A stretch of DNA of 64,000 bases from Paraburkholderia sp. LEh10 (lineage in GTDB: Bacteria; Pseudomonadota; Gammaproteobacteria; Burkholderiales; Burkholderiaceae), in assembly GCF_017814945.1 (NCBI RefSeq), contig NZ_JAGIPX010000018.1, forward strand, positions 1 through 64,000. Direction: 5' to 3'. Below the pieces are notes generated by a model that worked only from the letters and a program-made list of their open reading frames with translations, did no database searches and was not told where the DNA came from. The position numbers and the translations under genes were made by a program. Shown here piece by piece: positions 35,246 through 44,378 of the stretch. The first letter of the stretch is position 1; the number at the start of each line of letters is the position of its first letter.

Positions 35246-36247
35246 ATGACGCGAACGATTCCTCACGGCGGCAATCTGCACGAAGCAGCGCGCCGCTACG
35301 CGATTGCCTGGGACGCGTGGCTCGATCTGTCGACGGGCATCAATCCGCATGGCTACCCGGTGCCGCCCGTTCCCGCCGATGCGTGGCGGCGTCTTCCCGA
35401 GACGGGCGACGGTTTCGCCGAATGCGCGGCGCGCTACTATGGCGCCCCCGACGCGTCGCATGTGCTGCCCGTCGCGGGCAGCCAGGCGGCGATCCGCGCG
35501 CTGCCCTTTGCGCTCGAACGCGGCACGGTTGCGATTGCGCCGCTGACATATGGCGAGTACGCGCCTGCCTTCGCGCGTGCGGGGCATCGTGTGACGACGC
35601 TCGACGTCGCACGTTCGACGTTGCCCGATGACCTCACGCATGTCGTCGTCGTCAATCCGAACAATCCGACGGCCGAACGGGTAAGCACGTCGACGCTGCT
35701 GCAATGGCATCAGGCGTTGAACGCGCGCGGTGGCACGCTGATCGTCGATGAAGCCTTCGCCGATGCGATGCCTTCACACTCGCTCGCCGCTCATACGGAT
35801 CACGAAGGAATTGTCGTGCTGCGTTCGCCCGGCAAGTTCTTCGGTCTTGCCGGTGTGCGCGCGGGCTTCGTGCTTGCACGTCCGCGCCTGCTCGAAGCGC
35901 TCGACGAAGCGCTCGGCGCATGGACCGTCAGCGGTCCTGCGCGTCACGCCGTCAGCGCCGCTTTCGCGGATACGGCGTGGCAGCATGAGATGCGCGTGCG
36001 ACTCGAACATGAAAGCGCGCGGCTCGCCGCGCTTCTGCGCGCGCACGGCTTCGACGTCCACTCGACACCGCTCTTCGCATGGATCGCCGATCCGCGCGCC
36101 GCGCAACTGCACGATGCGCTCGCTCAGCAAGGCATCTGGACGCGCTTCTTTTCCGATCCCGCGAGCGTGCGCTTCGGCTTGCCCGCAACGCACGCTGCGT
36201 GGGCCCGCTTCGAAGCCTGCCTGCGCCAGGCGATGAGCACGCTATAA
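35246..36247 (+). CDS. cobD: Threonine-phosphate decarboxylase
   Basis: CobD (CobC in Pseudomonas naming) decarboxylates L-threonine phosphate to aminopropanol phosphate, the arm used by CbiB. The 333-residue PLP aminotransferase-fold enzyme has the start IPHGGNLHEAARRYAI, the substrate-binding LSTGINPHGYP, VVVNPNNPTAE, and the PLP lysine K197 in RSPGKFFGLAG. It lies four bases after cbiB and four bases before btuF, so the unit is very compact. Confidence 0.95.
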   Translation: MTRTIPHGGNLHEAARRYAIAWDAWLDLSTGINPHGYPVPPVPADAWRRLPETGDGFAECAARYYGAPDASHVLPVAGSQAAIRALPFALERGTVAIAPLTYGEYAPAFARAGHRVTTLDVARSTLPDDLTHVVVVNPNNPTAERVSTSTLLQWHQALNARGGTLIVDEAFADAMPSHSLAAHTDHEGIVVLRSPGKFFGLAGVRAGFVLARPRLLEALDEALGAWTVSGPARHAVSAAFADTAWQHEMRVRLEHESARLAALLRAHGFDVHSTPLFAWIADPRAAQLHDALAQQGIWTRFFSDPASVRFGLPATHAAWARFEACLRQAMSTL

Positions 36248-36251
36248 AACA

Positions 36252-37172
36252 ATGCGGCTAACCCAACGATTCCGCGCAACGAGCGCAGCATGCGCGCTCG
36301 TGTTAGCATCGAGCGCAAACGCAACCATCGCCGTCGACGACGACACGGGCGCGCCCGTCACGCTCGCGCAGCCCGCGCAACGCGTGATCAGCCTCGCGCC
36401 GCACGTGACGGAGATGATCTACGCAGCAGGCGGCGGTGTGAAGCTGGTCGGCGCGGTGAGCTACAGCGACTATCCGCCCGAAGCGAAACAGGTGCCGCGC
36501 GTCGGCGATAACAAGTCGGTGGATCTCGAACGGATCGTCGCGTTGAAGCCGGATCTGATCGTCGTGTGGCGGCATGGCAATGCGCAGCGGCAGACCGACC
36601 GTCTGCGCGAACTGAACATCCCGATCTATTTCAGCGAGCCGCATCATCTCGACGATGTGGCCGTCACGTTGACGAAACTCGGCGCACTGCTCGGCACATC
36701 GCAAGCCGCTGATGCGGCAGCGCGCGCGTATCGTCGGGACATCGCGAATCTGCGCGCACGCTACGCGACGCAGCCGGCCGTCGGCGTGTTCTATCAGGTA
36801 TGGGACGAGCCGCTGATGACGCTCAACGGCGAACACATGATCAGCGATGTGATCGCGCTGTGCGGCGGCCGCAATGTGTTCGCGAAGCTCGAACCGCTGG
36901 TGCCGACGGTATCGACGGAAGCAGTCTTGGCCGCGAACCCCGAAGCCATCGTCACCGCCGCGCCCGGCGCGACGCAACCCGATCGCCCGCTGCCGTCGCT
37001 CGACAGATGGAAAGCATGGCCAGGCTTGATGGCCGTGGCGCGCAACAACCTGTTTGCGATCGACGGCGATCTGATCAATCGCCCGGCGCCGCGTCTCGCA
37101 CAAGGCGCGGCTCAATTGTGCGCGGACCTCGACACTGCGCGCTCGCGCCGCCCCGGTCGCCCGGTTCGCTGA
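36252..37172 (+). CDS. btuF: Periplasmic cobalamin-binding protein of an ABC importer
   Basis: BtuF captures vitamin B12 in the periplasm and delivers it to BtuCD. The 306-residue protein has a signal peptide (cleavage near ANA, residues 22-25) and two lobes; the N-lobe begins RVISLAPHVTEMIYAAG and the C-lobe contains YQVWDEPLMTLNGEHMISD. It follows cobD and ends nine bases before the convergent cobC. The partner permease and ATPase are on the opposite strand at 39657-41512. Confidence 0.9.
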   Translation: MRLTQRFRATSAACALVLASSANATIAVDDDTGAPVTLAQPAQRVISLAPHVTEMIYAAGGGVKLVGAVSYSDYPPEAKQVPRVGDNKSVDLERIVALKPDLIVVWRHGNAQRQTDRLRELNIPIYFSEPHHLDDVAVTLTKLGALLGTSQAADAAARAYRRDIANLRARYATQPAVGVFYQVWDEPLMTLNGEHMISDVIALCGGRNVFAKLEPLVPTVSTEAVLAANPEAIVTAAPGATQPDRPLPSLDRWKAWPGLMAVARNNLFAIDGDLINRPAPRLAQGAAQLCADLDTARSRRPGRPVR

Positions 37173-37181
37173 CGGCAAGCG

Positions 37182-37772
37182 TCACGCGTTCCAGCGCACG
37201 ATCGACCATTCCTGATTGAGGTCGTCGCGTCGCAACCAGACGCAACCCGACATATCGAGCGACCATTTCAGACAACGCTCGACAGGCAGCCCCAATGCCA
37301 CCGATGCAATCACGCGCATCACGCCCGCATGCGCGACGACATAGGCGGGCGTCAGTTCGCGCGTCTGCTGGAACACGTCGAACCAGGCGCGCACGCGGCC
37401 CACGAACTGCTCAACGCTTTCGCCGCCGTGCGAACGTGCGCCGGCAAAGTCCTGCGCCCACGCATCGAGCAAAGCGCGATCGATATCATCCCAGCGCTTG
37501 AGTTCCCACGTGCCGAAGTCCATCTCCTTCAGACTGTCGTCGGTGCTGGACGCACAACCGAAGTTCGCGGCCAGCGCGGAAGCGACGGCCGCACAGCGCG
37601 TAAGCGGACTCGACAGCAGCACGCGCGGCGCCGGCACCTGCAAGGTCGCAAGGCGCACGGCGAGCGCCGCCGCCGAGGCTTCCGGCGCATCGGCGAGCGC
37701 CACGTCGCTCTGGCCATAGCACACGCCTTCCTCAACAGCGACCGCCGGGTGACGGATCAGAACGATATCCAT
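37182..37772 (-). CDS. cobC: Alpha-ribazole phosphatase (histidine phosphatase family)
   Basis: CobC removes the 5'-phosphate from alpha-ribazole phosphate (or adenosylcobalamin phosphate) in nucleotide-loop assembly. The 196-residue protein has the phosphoglycerate-mutase fold. The catalytic histidine is in IRHPAV (RHP rather than the usual RHG), and the second histidine is in VVAHAGVMR. It overlaps cobS by 16 bases and is the last gene of the riboswitch-led operon. Confidence 0.88.
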   Translation of the reverse strand: MDIVLIRHPAVAVEEGVCYGQSDVALADAPEASAAALAVRLATLQVPAPRVLLSSPLTRCAAVASALAANFGCASSTDDSLKEMDFGTWELKRWDDIDRALLDAWAQDFAGARSHGGESVEQFVGRVRAWFDVFQQTRELTPAYVVAHAGVMRVIASVALGLPVERCLKWSLDMSGCVWLRRDDLNQEWSIVRWNA

Positions 37773-38506
37773 GCGAGCCCCACCAGATAGATGGCCAGTT
37801 CAAACACCTGTTGCGCAAAGCCGAGACAGTCACCCGTATAGCCGCCGATGCGTCTGACGAAATAGCGGCCCAGCACGATGCGCAACACGAACAGCACGAG
37901 CAGCGTGATGCATCCGGCACGCCATTGTGGCCAGAAGAGCCATGGCACGCCCAGTACGATAGCGCAGCAAAACGCGCTGCGGGACATGCGCTGCGCAACG
38001 GATTTGGCTTTGCCTTGCGCACGCACGTAGTCGAGCGTGACGAGATAGCTGATTGCGCAAACGCGGCTTGCCGCGTGCGCCGCGATCATCAGCCATGCCG
38101 CCCGCAGCGGCGGCAATGCCGCGAGCGTTTGCCACTTCAGCGCGAGCGCGATGATCAGTGCAATCGCGCCGAATGCGCCGATGCGCGAGTCGTGCATGAT
38201 GCGCAACGTGTCTTCGCGCGTATAGGCGCCACCGAACGCATCGACGCAATCGGCAAGCCCGTCTTCATGGAACGCGCCCGTGATGAGCAGTGTCGTCGCC
38301 ATCGACAACAGCACGGCGACGCCCACTGGAAAGATGCGCAACGCGGCCATGTATACGATCGCGCCCGCTGCGCCGACCAGTGCGCCGATCAGCGGAAAGT
38401 AGCGCGCCGCCGCGCTCAGATAGTGCGGCTCGTAGCCGACCCAGCGCGGCACGGGCACGCGCGTGAAGTAGCCGAGCGCCGTGAAGAAGTAGCGCAGTTC
38501 GTTCAT
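37757..38506 (-). CDS. cobS: Adenosylcobinamide-GDP ribazoletransferase
   Basis: CobS joins adenosylcobinamide-GDP with alpha-ribazole to finish adenosylcobalamin. The 249-residue membrane protein has several hydrophobic helices and the motifs FFTALGYFTRVPVP, the metal-binding GAFHEDGLADCVDAFGG, and HDSRIGAFGAIALI. The ATG at 38506 (MNELRYFFTALG) fits the family; an in-frame ATG at 38539 adds 11 residues. It lies 60 bases after cobT. Confidence 0.94.
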   Translation of the reverse strand: MNELRYFFTALGYFTRVPVPRWVGYEPHYLSAAARYFPLIGALVGAAGAIVYMAALRIFPVGVAVLLSMATTLLITGAFHEDGLADCVDAFGGAYTREDTLRIMHDSRIGAFGAIALIIALALKWQTLAALPPLRAAWLMIAAHAASRVCAISYLVTLDYVRAQGKAKSVAQRMSRSAFCCAIVLGVPWLFWPQWRAGCITLLVLFVLRIVLGRYFVRRIGGYTGDCLGFAQQVFELAIYLVGLAWISF

Positions 38507-38566
38507 CGTTGTTCTGTCACGCAGTTCTTTCGCACTCACAGCCCGTATTGATGCATACGGGCGGCA

Positions 38567-39619
38567 TCAGGTGTCGCGTTGAGAGACGCCTGCCGATTCG
38601 AAGCTCGCCATCTCGTTGACGAACGCAACGGCCGCGCGCAGGAGCGGCATCGCAAGCGCCGCGCCCGTGCCTTCGCCGAGACGCAGATCGAGCGCAAGCA
38701 GCGGCACCGCGCCAAAATGATCGAGCATGCGCCGGTGCCCCGCTTCATTCGACGCATGTGCGAACACGCAATAGTCGCGCACGGCGGGCGCGAGCGCATC
38801 GGCGACCAGCAACGCGGAAGTCGCGATGAAGCCGTCGACGACGATCGTCATCCGCGCTTGCGCCGCCGCGAGATACGCGCCCGCCATCATTGCGATCTCG
38901 AAGCCGCCGAAGGTTGCGAGCACGTCGAGCGGATCGGTCGAAACAGCGTGATACGCGAGCGCGGCCGCGAGCACGTTGCGCTTGTTCGCGAGGCCCGCGT
39001 TATCGAGCCCTGTGCCGCGACCGACGCAATCATCGATGGGCACGCCGCACAGCCTGCTCATCAGGCACGCAGCCGACGACGTGTTCGCGATGCCCATCTC
39101 GCCGAAGCCGATCACATTGGTGCCGAGCGCCGCATGCTGGCGCACGCGCTCAGCGCCCGCGCGCATGGCGGCGAGCGCCTCGTCGCGCGTCATCGCAGGC
39201 TCTTGCGCGAAGTTGCGCGTGCCACGGCCGATGGGAATATCGACGAGCTTGTCGTGCGCAGCAAAGTCGTACGCGACACCCGCGTTCACTACTTCGAGTT
39301 CGAGACCGGCGACACGGCTGAACGCGTTGATCGCCGCGCCGCCCGCGAGAAAGTTGAGCACCATCTGCGCCGTCACCGCTTGCGGATACGGGCTCACGCC
39401 CGCATGCGCGATGCCGTGATCGGCGGCGAAGACGATCAATGCGGGTCGCGTGACGGTGGGCCGCGTCGTCTGCTGGATCATGCCGATCTGGCGCGCGAGC
39501 GATTCCAGCTGGCCGAGGCTGCCGGGCGGCTTGGTCTTCATATCGATGATGCGTTGCAGTTCGGCGCGCAGCGTCTGTTCCAGCGGCGTGACGACGGGCA
39601 GTGAATTCGGAGTGGTCAT
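38567..39619 (-). CDS. cobT: Nicotinate-nucleotide-dimethylbenzimidazole phosphoribosyltransferase
   Basis: CobT makes alpha-ribazole phosphate from dimethylbenzimidazole and nicotinate mononucleotide, activating the lower ligand. The 350-residue protein has TKPPGSLGQLE at the start, IVFAADHGIA, the GFGEMGIANTSSAA segment, and the catalytic glutamate in LGEGTGAALAMPL. It lies between btuD and cobS. No bluB gene for making dimethylbenzimidazole is in the window. Confidence 0.96.
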   Translation of the reverse strand: MTTPNSLPVVTPLEQTLRAELQRIIDMKTKPPGSLGQLESLARQIGMIQQTTRPTVTRPALIVFAADHGIAHAGVSPYPQAVTAQMVLNFLAGGAAINAFSRVAGLELEVVNAGVAYDFAAHDKLVDIPIGRGTRNFAQEPAMTRDEALAAMRAGAERVRQHAALGTNVIGFGEMGIANTSSAACLMSRLCGVPIDDCVGRGTGLDNAGLANKRNVLAAALAYHAVSTDPLDVLATFGGFEIAMMAGAYLAAAQARMTIVVDGFIATSALLVADALAPAVRDYCVFAHASNEAGHRRMLDHFGAVPLLALDLRLGEGTGAALAMPLLRAAVAFVNEMASFESAGVSQRDT

Positions 39620-39656
39620 GGTCGGTGTCTGCGTAAAAAGTTCGGTTCATGCTCCA

Positions 39657-40466
39657 TCAGGCGCGCGGCGAAGGGCGCGACGATGGAATCAGCGCTTCGT
39701 CGTCGCCAGCGCGGATCAGCACGAGCGGGTAGCCAAATGCGCGGCTCGCGAGCGCGGGCGTCAGCACATCGCGCACGGGGCCCGCATGCGCGAGGCCATT
39801 GCCTTCGAGCAGCAGTGCATGCGTCGCGAAACGCCGCGCGAGATTAAGATCGTGGCACGAGAACATCACTGTACGCCCGGCGCCACGCGTCCACGCGCTC
39901 AGTGCATCGAGACATTCGATCTGGTGATGCAGGTCCAGATGCGCAAGCGGCTCGTCGAGCAACAGCAGCGGCGCGTCCTGGCACAGAGCGGCCGCGAGCG
40001 CGACGCGCTGCCGTTCGCCGCCTGATAACGACAGCACGTCGCGCGAAGCGAAGCCCGCCAGGCCGAGCGTGTCGAGCGCCGCATGCGCGGCCGCGCGGTC
40101 TTCGTCGCGTTCCCAGCCCCAGCCAGCCAGATGCGGAAAACGGTTCAGCAGCACGATGTCGAGCACGCTCGCGCTGAACGCATCGTGCGACGTTTGCGGC
40201 ATCAGCGAGCGCCGGCGCGCGAGGCACGCAAGCGGCCAGTCGTTCACGCGCATGCCGTCGAGTTCGACATGCCCATGCGCGGGACGCAACAGCCCGGCGA
40301 GCGTCGCGATGAGCGTGGTCTTGCCCGCGCCGTTCGGGCCCGCGATGCACCACACTTCGCCTGGATAGAACGTATGCGTGAAGTCTTCGAGCAACGTGCG
40401 CGAGCCGGCGCGCAGCGTCAATCGATGGGCATGCATCGACGTTCCGGCAGCCATGCGTGCATTCAT
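39657..40466 (-). CDS. btuD: Cobalamin ABC transporter ATPase
   Basis: BtuD powers B12 import with BtuC and BtuF. The 269-residue ATPase has Walker A GPNGAGKTT, signature LSGGERQR, Walker B LLLLDEPLAHLD and the H-loop in FSCHDL. The start at 40466 overlaps the btuC stop by four bases (ATGA), as expected in a coupled operon; the longer open frame to 41261 is the btuC shadow. Confidence 0.92.
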   Translation of the reverse strand: MNARMAAGTSMHAHRLTLRAGSRTLLEDFTHTFYPGEVWCIAGPNGAGKTTLIATLAGLLRPAHGHVELDGMRVNDWPLACLARRRSLMPQTSHDAFSASVLDIVLLNRFPHLAGWGWERDEDRAAAHAALDTLGLAGFASRDVLSLSGGERQRVALAAALCQDAPLLLLDEPLAHLDLHHQIECLDALSAWTRGAGRTVMFSCHDLNLARRFATHALLLEGNGLAHAGPVRDVLTPALASRAFGYPLVLIRAGDDEALIPSSRPSPRA

Positions 40467-41512
40467 GCGCGCCTCCGTCTCAGCAGCATCCAGAGGAAGA
40501 CGGGCACGCCGATCAAAGCCGTGACGACACCGACCGGCAATTGCGCGGGCGCGATCACCGTGCGCGCGATCAGGTCGGCGCCCATCACGGCGACGCCGCC
40601 GCCGAGCGCCGCGGCGGGCAGCAGCATGCGCTGGTCGTTGCCGAACGCGAGACGCAGCATATGCGGGACCACCAGCCCGACGAAGCCGATCGTGCCACCC
40701 GTCGTGACGGCGGCGGCGGCCGCCAGCGACGCGACAAGATAGACGCGCAGCCTTGCGCGCATCACGGGCACGCCGAGCGCCTGGGCCGCGGCATCGCCGC
40801 GCAGCAGCACGTTGAGTTGCGGCGCGGCGGGCACGACTGCGAGCAACGCGACGCCCAACGCGGACAGCGCGAGCCACGGCATGCCGCCGCCGTTCAGGTC
40901 GCCCGTCAGCCAGAACAGCATGCCGCGCAAGCGGCTGTCGGGCGCAACCGTCAGCAGCAGCGTGATGATGGCGCCCCACCCGGCTGCGATCACGGCGCCC
41001 GTCAGCAGGAGGCGCGGCGACGCATCCTGCGGCTCGCCGCGCCACAATGCGCCGCGTGCGAGGCCGAGCACGAGCAGGATCGAGACGAACGCACCCGCGA
41101 ATGCGCTCACATCGACGATCCACCATGCACAGCCCGCGATCATCGCGACGAGCGCAAAGCTCGCCGCACCGCCCGACACGCCGAGCACATACGGCTCGGC
41201 AAGCGGATTGCGCAACAGCACCTGCAGCAACGCGCCCGCCAGCGCGAGCAGCGCACCGCAACCGAAGCCCGCGAGCGCGCGCGGCAGACGCAGCGTGCGA
41301 ACGATCTGCACAGCGAGATCGCCCGATCCATCATGCGACGGCAACAGCGCGTCGAACACGCGCAGCGGCGCGACGCTCACGCTGCCCAATGCAAGCGCCG
41401 CGACGAACACGACGAGCGCCGCGATGCAAAGCGCCGCCCAGATCGCGACGGCGCGCTTCGCGCTCATGCCGCGCACGAGATGCACCCGCTGATGTCGGAC
41501 GAGGCCGCTCAT
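40463..41512 (-). CDS. btuC: Cobalamin ABC transporter permease (FecCD family)
   Basis: BtuC forms the inner-membrane channel for B12. The 349-residue protein has about ten hydrophobic helices and the FecCD motifs LRLPRALAGFGCGALLALAG, LRNPLAEPYVLGVSGG, FWLTGDL and GTIGFVGLVVPHM. It lies six bases after btuB. An internal ATG 15 codons into the reading frame is also possible as start. Assignment to cobalamin rests on its position in the B12 operon. Confidence 0.9.
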   Translation of the reverse strand: MSGLVRHQRVHLVRGMSAKRAVAIWAALCIAALVVFVAALALGSVSVAPLRVFDALLPSHDGSGDLAVQIVRTLRLPRALAGFGCGALLALAGALLQVLLRNPLAEPYVLGVSGGAASFALVAMIAGCAWWIVDVSAFAGAFVSILLVLGLARGALWRGEPQDASPRLLLTGAVIAAGWGAIITLLLTVAPDSRLRGMLFWLTGDLNGGGMPWLALSALGVALLAVVPAAPQLNVLLRGDAAAQALGVPVMRARLRVYLVASLAAAAAVTTGGTIGFVGLVVPHMLRLAFGNDQRMLLPAAALGGGVAVMGADLIARTVIAPAQLPVGVVTALIGVPVFLWMLLRRRRA

Positions 41513-41518
41513 TGCGCG

Positions 41519-43474
41519 TTACTGCTGCTGCCAGCCGAGCGTGAGGTACGCGCCGCGGCGCGGGGTGTTGTACGTGTAGGCGAGTTCATAGTCCTTGTCG
41601 AACAGATTCTGGATTTGCGCGACCACATACCAGGCCTTCGTGATGTTGTAGCGCGCGGACAGATTCACGATGCCGTAACCGCCGAGCGGCGTGCCGCTAT
41701 CGTCGCGCTCGCCGCTCACGAGCCATTCGCCGCCCACGCGCCATCCGCCGATGCTGCGGTTCGCCGCGAACGACGCGAAATGACGCGCGCGGCGGTTCAG
41801 ATCGGTATGCGTGTCTTCGTCGACGGGATTCTGGAACGTGACGGCCGCGCGCACGTCGGTCTTGCCGACATGCCCCGCCCACGAACCTTCGATGCCCTGC
41901 ACCTTCGCATGGCCGACGTTCTCCGCAACGTAGATGCCGGGCTCCGTCTGCACGTAATCGATCAGGTTGGTGTAGCGCGTCTCGAAGGCGGTCAGCTTCA
42001 TCAGTCCCAGCGCATCCGATGCGTACTGCAGCCCCGCTTCGACGGAGTGACTGCGCTCCGGCTGGATCAGCGGATTGCCGCTGAACGGGAAATACAGGTC
42101 ATTGAAGCTCGGCGCGCGAAACGCATCGGACCAGCTTGCCGTCACCTTCCAGTGCTCGTTGAAGTCGTAGCCATAGCCCAGATAGTAACTGTTGGCTCCG
42201 CCAAAATCCGAGTACTGGTCGCGCCGCAGGTTCGCCTGGATCTGGCTGTTGCCGAAGCGCCCCGTGTAGCCGCCGAACACCGAGTTCACGTGGCGCTCGG
42301 GCGCCGTGTACTGGTTCGAGTCGAGCGTCTGGTCCAGATGTTCATAGCCGAGTTGCAGCTTGTGGTCCCGCGCAAACGTAAAATCGTTCTGCCATGTGTA
42401 CTGGCGGTTGTCGGAGTCGTAGCGGTACAGATAGTCGCCATTGAGCGACGTGTTGCTGCGATCGTTGCCCGTCGCGGCGACGAAGCGCGTCGTCCACCCG
42501 TCCGTCAGCTTGCCGTTCGCGAACGCCGATGCCGTCTGCACCTTGCTGTGCAGATTGTTGAGATCGGTGGGCAGGCCGAACGGGTTGTCGAAGCTGTCGT
42601 TGCCGTTCGACTGGAAATAGCGCACGCCGATGTCCCACTCGTCGTTCAGCTTGTGACGCAGCGACGCGCTGACGCTCTCGTTGAAGTAGCCGTTCGCGTT
42701 CGGGTTGACGGGCGCGAGCGCGGGGTCGATCGACGAAAAGCCGTCCGTCTTCGCGCGCGCGAGCGTGACGCTGAACGTCGTGCGGCCGTCCTTGTCGAGC
42801 GCGCCGTCGACGCCCGCCGCCTGCCGCTGCGTGTGATAGCTGCCGTATTCGACGTCGAAGTGAAAACGCGGCGGATGATTGCCGCCGTCCCTCATGAACA
42901 CCTGCACGACGCCGCCGATCGCACCCGATCCATAAAGCGCCGACACATTGCCGTTGACCACTTCGACGTGATCGATCTGGTCGAGCGGAATCTGTTCGAG
43001 CTGCATGCTGCCCTGGCTCACGGAATCGACACGCACGCCGTCGATCAGCACGAGCGATTGCGTCGACGACGCGCCGCGCAGGAACAGACTCGATGTCGAG
43101 CCCGGCCCGCCATTGCGCACGATCTGCGCGCCAGGCGCGAACTGCAGCAGTCCGGGCAGATCGCGAGCCGTCGTATCGGCGATGTCCTGTGCGTCGAATA
43201 GCGTGGTCTGCGCAATCGCGTCGGCGAGACGTTGCGCGCGGCGATCGGCCGTGATGACGATGGGCGAGAGCATGGGCGCATCCGCTAATGGGGACGCGGC
43301 GGCGGGCGCCGTCGTGCCGCCGTCCCAGCGGTCCTCAGGCATGGCGGATGCGCTCGGCGTATCAGCCGGCTGCGCATGAGCGGCGAGCGGGACGACGGGA
43401 ACAACGCAGGCAAATACGGCGGCGAGCGCGGCGAATGGCGCGCGTGCGACGCGAAGATACAGCGGGGTCAGCAT
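41519..43474 (-). CDS. btuB: TonB-dependent vitamin B12 receptor
   Basis: BtuB is the outer-membrane receptor that imports cobalamin with TonB energy. The 651-residue protein has a signal peptide (cleavage near AHA, residue 34), a TonB-box-like SPIVITADR at about 70-78, a plug domain (LPGLLQFAPGAQIV, RGASSTQSLVLIDGVRV), and a 22-strand barrel to the C-terminus. An AGGA box at 43486-43483 sets the start at 43474. A cobalamin riboswitch directly upstream supports the substrate. Confidence 0.94.
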   Translation of the reverse strand: MLTPLYLRVARAPFAALAAVFACVVPVVPLAAHAQPADTPSASAMPEDRWDGGTTAPAAASPLADAPMLSPIVITADRRAQRLADAIAQTTLFDAQDIADTTARDLPGLLQFAPGAQIVRNGGPGSTSSLFLRGASSTQSLVLIDGVRVDSVSQGSMQLEQIPLDQIDHVEVVNGNVSALYGSGAIGGVVQVFMRDGGNHPPRFHFDVEYGSYHTQRQAAGVDGALDKDGRTTFSVTLARAKTDGFSSIDPALAPVNPNANGYFNESVSASLRHKLNDEWDIGVRYFQSNGNDSFDNPFGLPTDLNNLHSKVQTASAFANGKLTDGWTTRFVAATGNDRSNTSLNGDYLYRYDSDNRQYTWQNDFTFARDHKLQLGYEHLDQTLDSNQYTAPERHVNSVFGGYTGRFGNSQIQANLRRDQYSDFGGANSYYLGYGYDFNEHWKVTASWSDAFRAPSFNDLYFPFSGNPLIQPERSHSVEAGLQYASDALGLMKLTAFETRYTNLIDYVQTEPGIYVAENVGHAKVQGIEGSWAGHVGKTDVRAAVTFQNPVDEDTHTDLNRRARHFASFAANRSIGGWRVGGEWLVSGERDDSGTPLGGYGIVNLSARYNITKAWYVVAQIQNLFDKDYELAYTYNTPRRGAYLTLGWQQQ

Positions 43475-43488
43475 CGAGAAAGTCCTGT

Positions 43489-43519
43489 GGGCCTATGCGC
43501 GGCCCGCTCCTCGTGGGCC
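43489..43519 (-). promoter_or_regulatory. Expression platform of the btuB riboswitch
   Basis: On the minus strand GGCCC (43519-43515), GGGCC (43505-43501) and GGCCC (43493-43489) follow each other just before the AGGA ribosome-binding site. The middle block can pair with either flank, giving two exclusive hairpins; pairing with the last one would crowd the ribosome-binding site. Confidence 0.5.
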
Positions 43520-43552
43520 GTTGCCTGTCAAGGAGACACGCCCCTTGCCTCC

Positions 43553-43785
43553 GGCCGGTATCCGGGCTGACGACTTGCCGACCCGCCTTCCCACGCGTGA
43601 CGCGCAGTGGCTTGCCGCACGGCGTTCGAGACGTTTCGCTCGACGCGTGCATGGGTCGACCTGCAGGAACTGCGGTCGTTGTACCGTTGCGAGGACAGCG
43701 CAGGTTGGCTCGTCCGGGCGGACTTCGCTCCCTGCTTCCCGTTTAACTGCGCGCGGTGCGATACCGCGCGCGGGCACCAGAGTGC
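43553..43785 (-). ncRNA. Cobalamin riboswitch (AdoCbl aptamer)
   Basis: Read on the minus strand, the aptamer has the expected conserved blocks in order: GTTAAACGGGAAGCAGG near 43749-43733, CTGTCCTCGCAACGGTAC in the core, the B12-box-like AAGCCACTGCG near 43614-43604, GTGGGAAGGCGGGTCGG, and CAGCCCGGATACCGGCC at the 3' end. It sits between the promoter side and btuB and should shut down the btuB-btuC-btuD-cobT-cobS-cobC unit when B12 is plentiful. Confidence 0.95.
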
Positions 43786-43941
43786 CGCAAGTGTAGAAGT
43801 GGCGAACGAGGGCGTCAAGAAACGCGAGGCGTCATACGAATCCCGACGGCGCCATACTAAAAAAGCCCCTGTTTAAAGGGTAAAAATGCGTGCAGCACGC
43901 GTGTACACCTGGATAATGCGGCCTTAAAGCGTTACTGTTAC

Positions 43942-43956
43942 GTCTCGAAACGAGAC
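43942..43956. promoter_or_regulatory. Perfect inverted repeat upstream of the ZapB-like gene
   Basis: GTCTCG and CGAGAC flank AAA. A TAGAAT -10-like element lies about 27 bases downstream (near 43983), so the repeat is placed like an operator. Nothing identifies the binding protein. Confidence 0.35.
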
Positions 43957-44015
43957 AAATGTCCGAGCGTGCGACATTCCGCGCTAGAATGCCATGTCTT
44001 TAGAGGACGCAGCAC

Positions 44016-44378
44016 ATGCTCACCGAACTCGAAACTCTGTCACAGAACATCGGCCGGCTGATCGAGATCAGCCAGCGCTACAACGAGGCGCGCATCGCGC
44101 TCGAAGAACAGCTCGCGCAAGCGCGCGCCGAATGCGAAGCCACCCGCGCAGAACTCGAACAGGCCCGCGAAGAACGCAACGCACTGCAAGCGGAGCGCGA
44201 TGCGCTGTCCGCGAAGATCGACGACGCCCAGGTGCGTCTGAACGCGATCCTCGAGAAGCTGCCGCGTGCGCGCGGCCATCATGAGCCCGACAATCAGCTC
44301 GATCTCCTCGCGCCCGAGCAGGCGCAGGCCAATCACGACGCGAACAACGACGCGACCCGCCACGGAGAAAATGCATGA
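44016..44378 (+). CDS. Coiled-coil protein, ZapB-like, upstream of zapA
   Basis: This 120-residue protein is almost entirely a coiled coil over residues 1-82 (ETLSQNIGRLIEISQRYNE, LEEQLAQARAECEATRAEL), followed by a polar tail rich in His, Asn and Asp. Such short coiled coils before zapA are annotated ZapB-like; ZapB links ZapA at the Z ring. Sequence similarity to the E. coli protein is weak, so the role is inferred from shape and place. Its stop overlaps the zapA start by four bases (ATGA). Confidence 0.8.
   Translation: MLTELETLSQNIGRLIEISQRYNEARIALEEQLAQARAECEATRAELEQAREERNALQAERDALSAKIDDAQVRLNAILEKLPRARGHHEPDNQLDLLAPEQAQANHDANNDATRHGENA

Noticed and set aside
40467..41261. Long N-terminal extension of btuD
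   Set aside because: It is the shadow of btuC in another frame; the four-base overlap of the ATG at 40466 with the btuC stop marks the real start.
43362..43877. Several reading frames of 60-150 residues over the btuB leader
   Set aside because: They run through the conserved cobalamin riboswitch and its expression platform; the RNA explains the conservation and composition.
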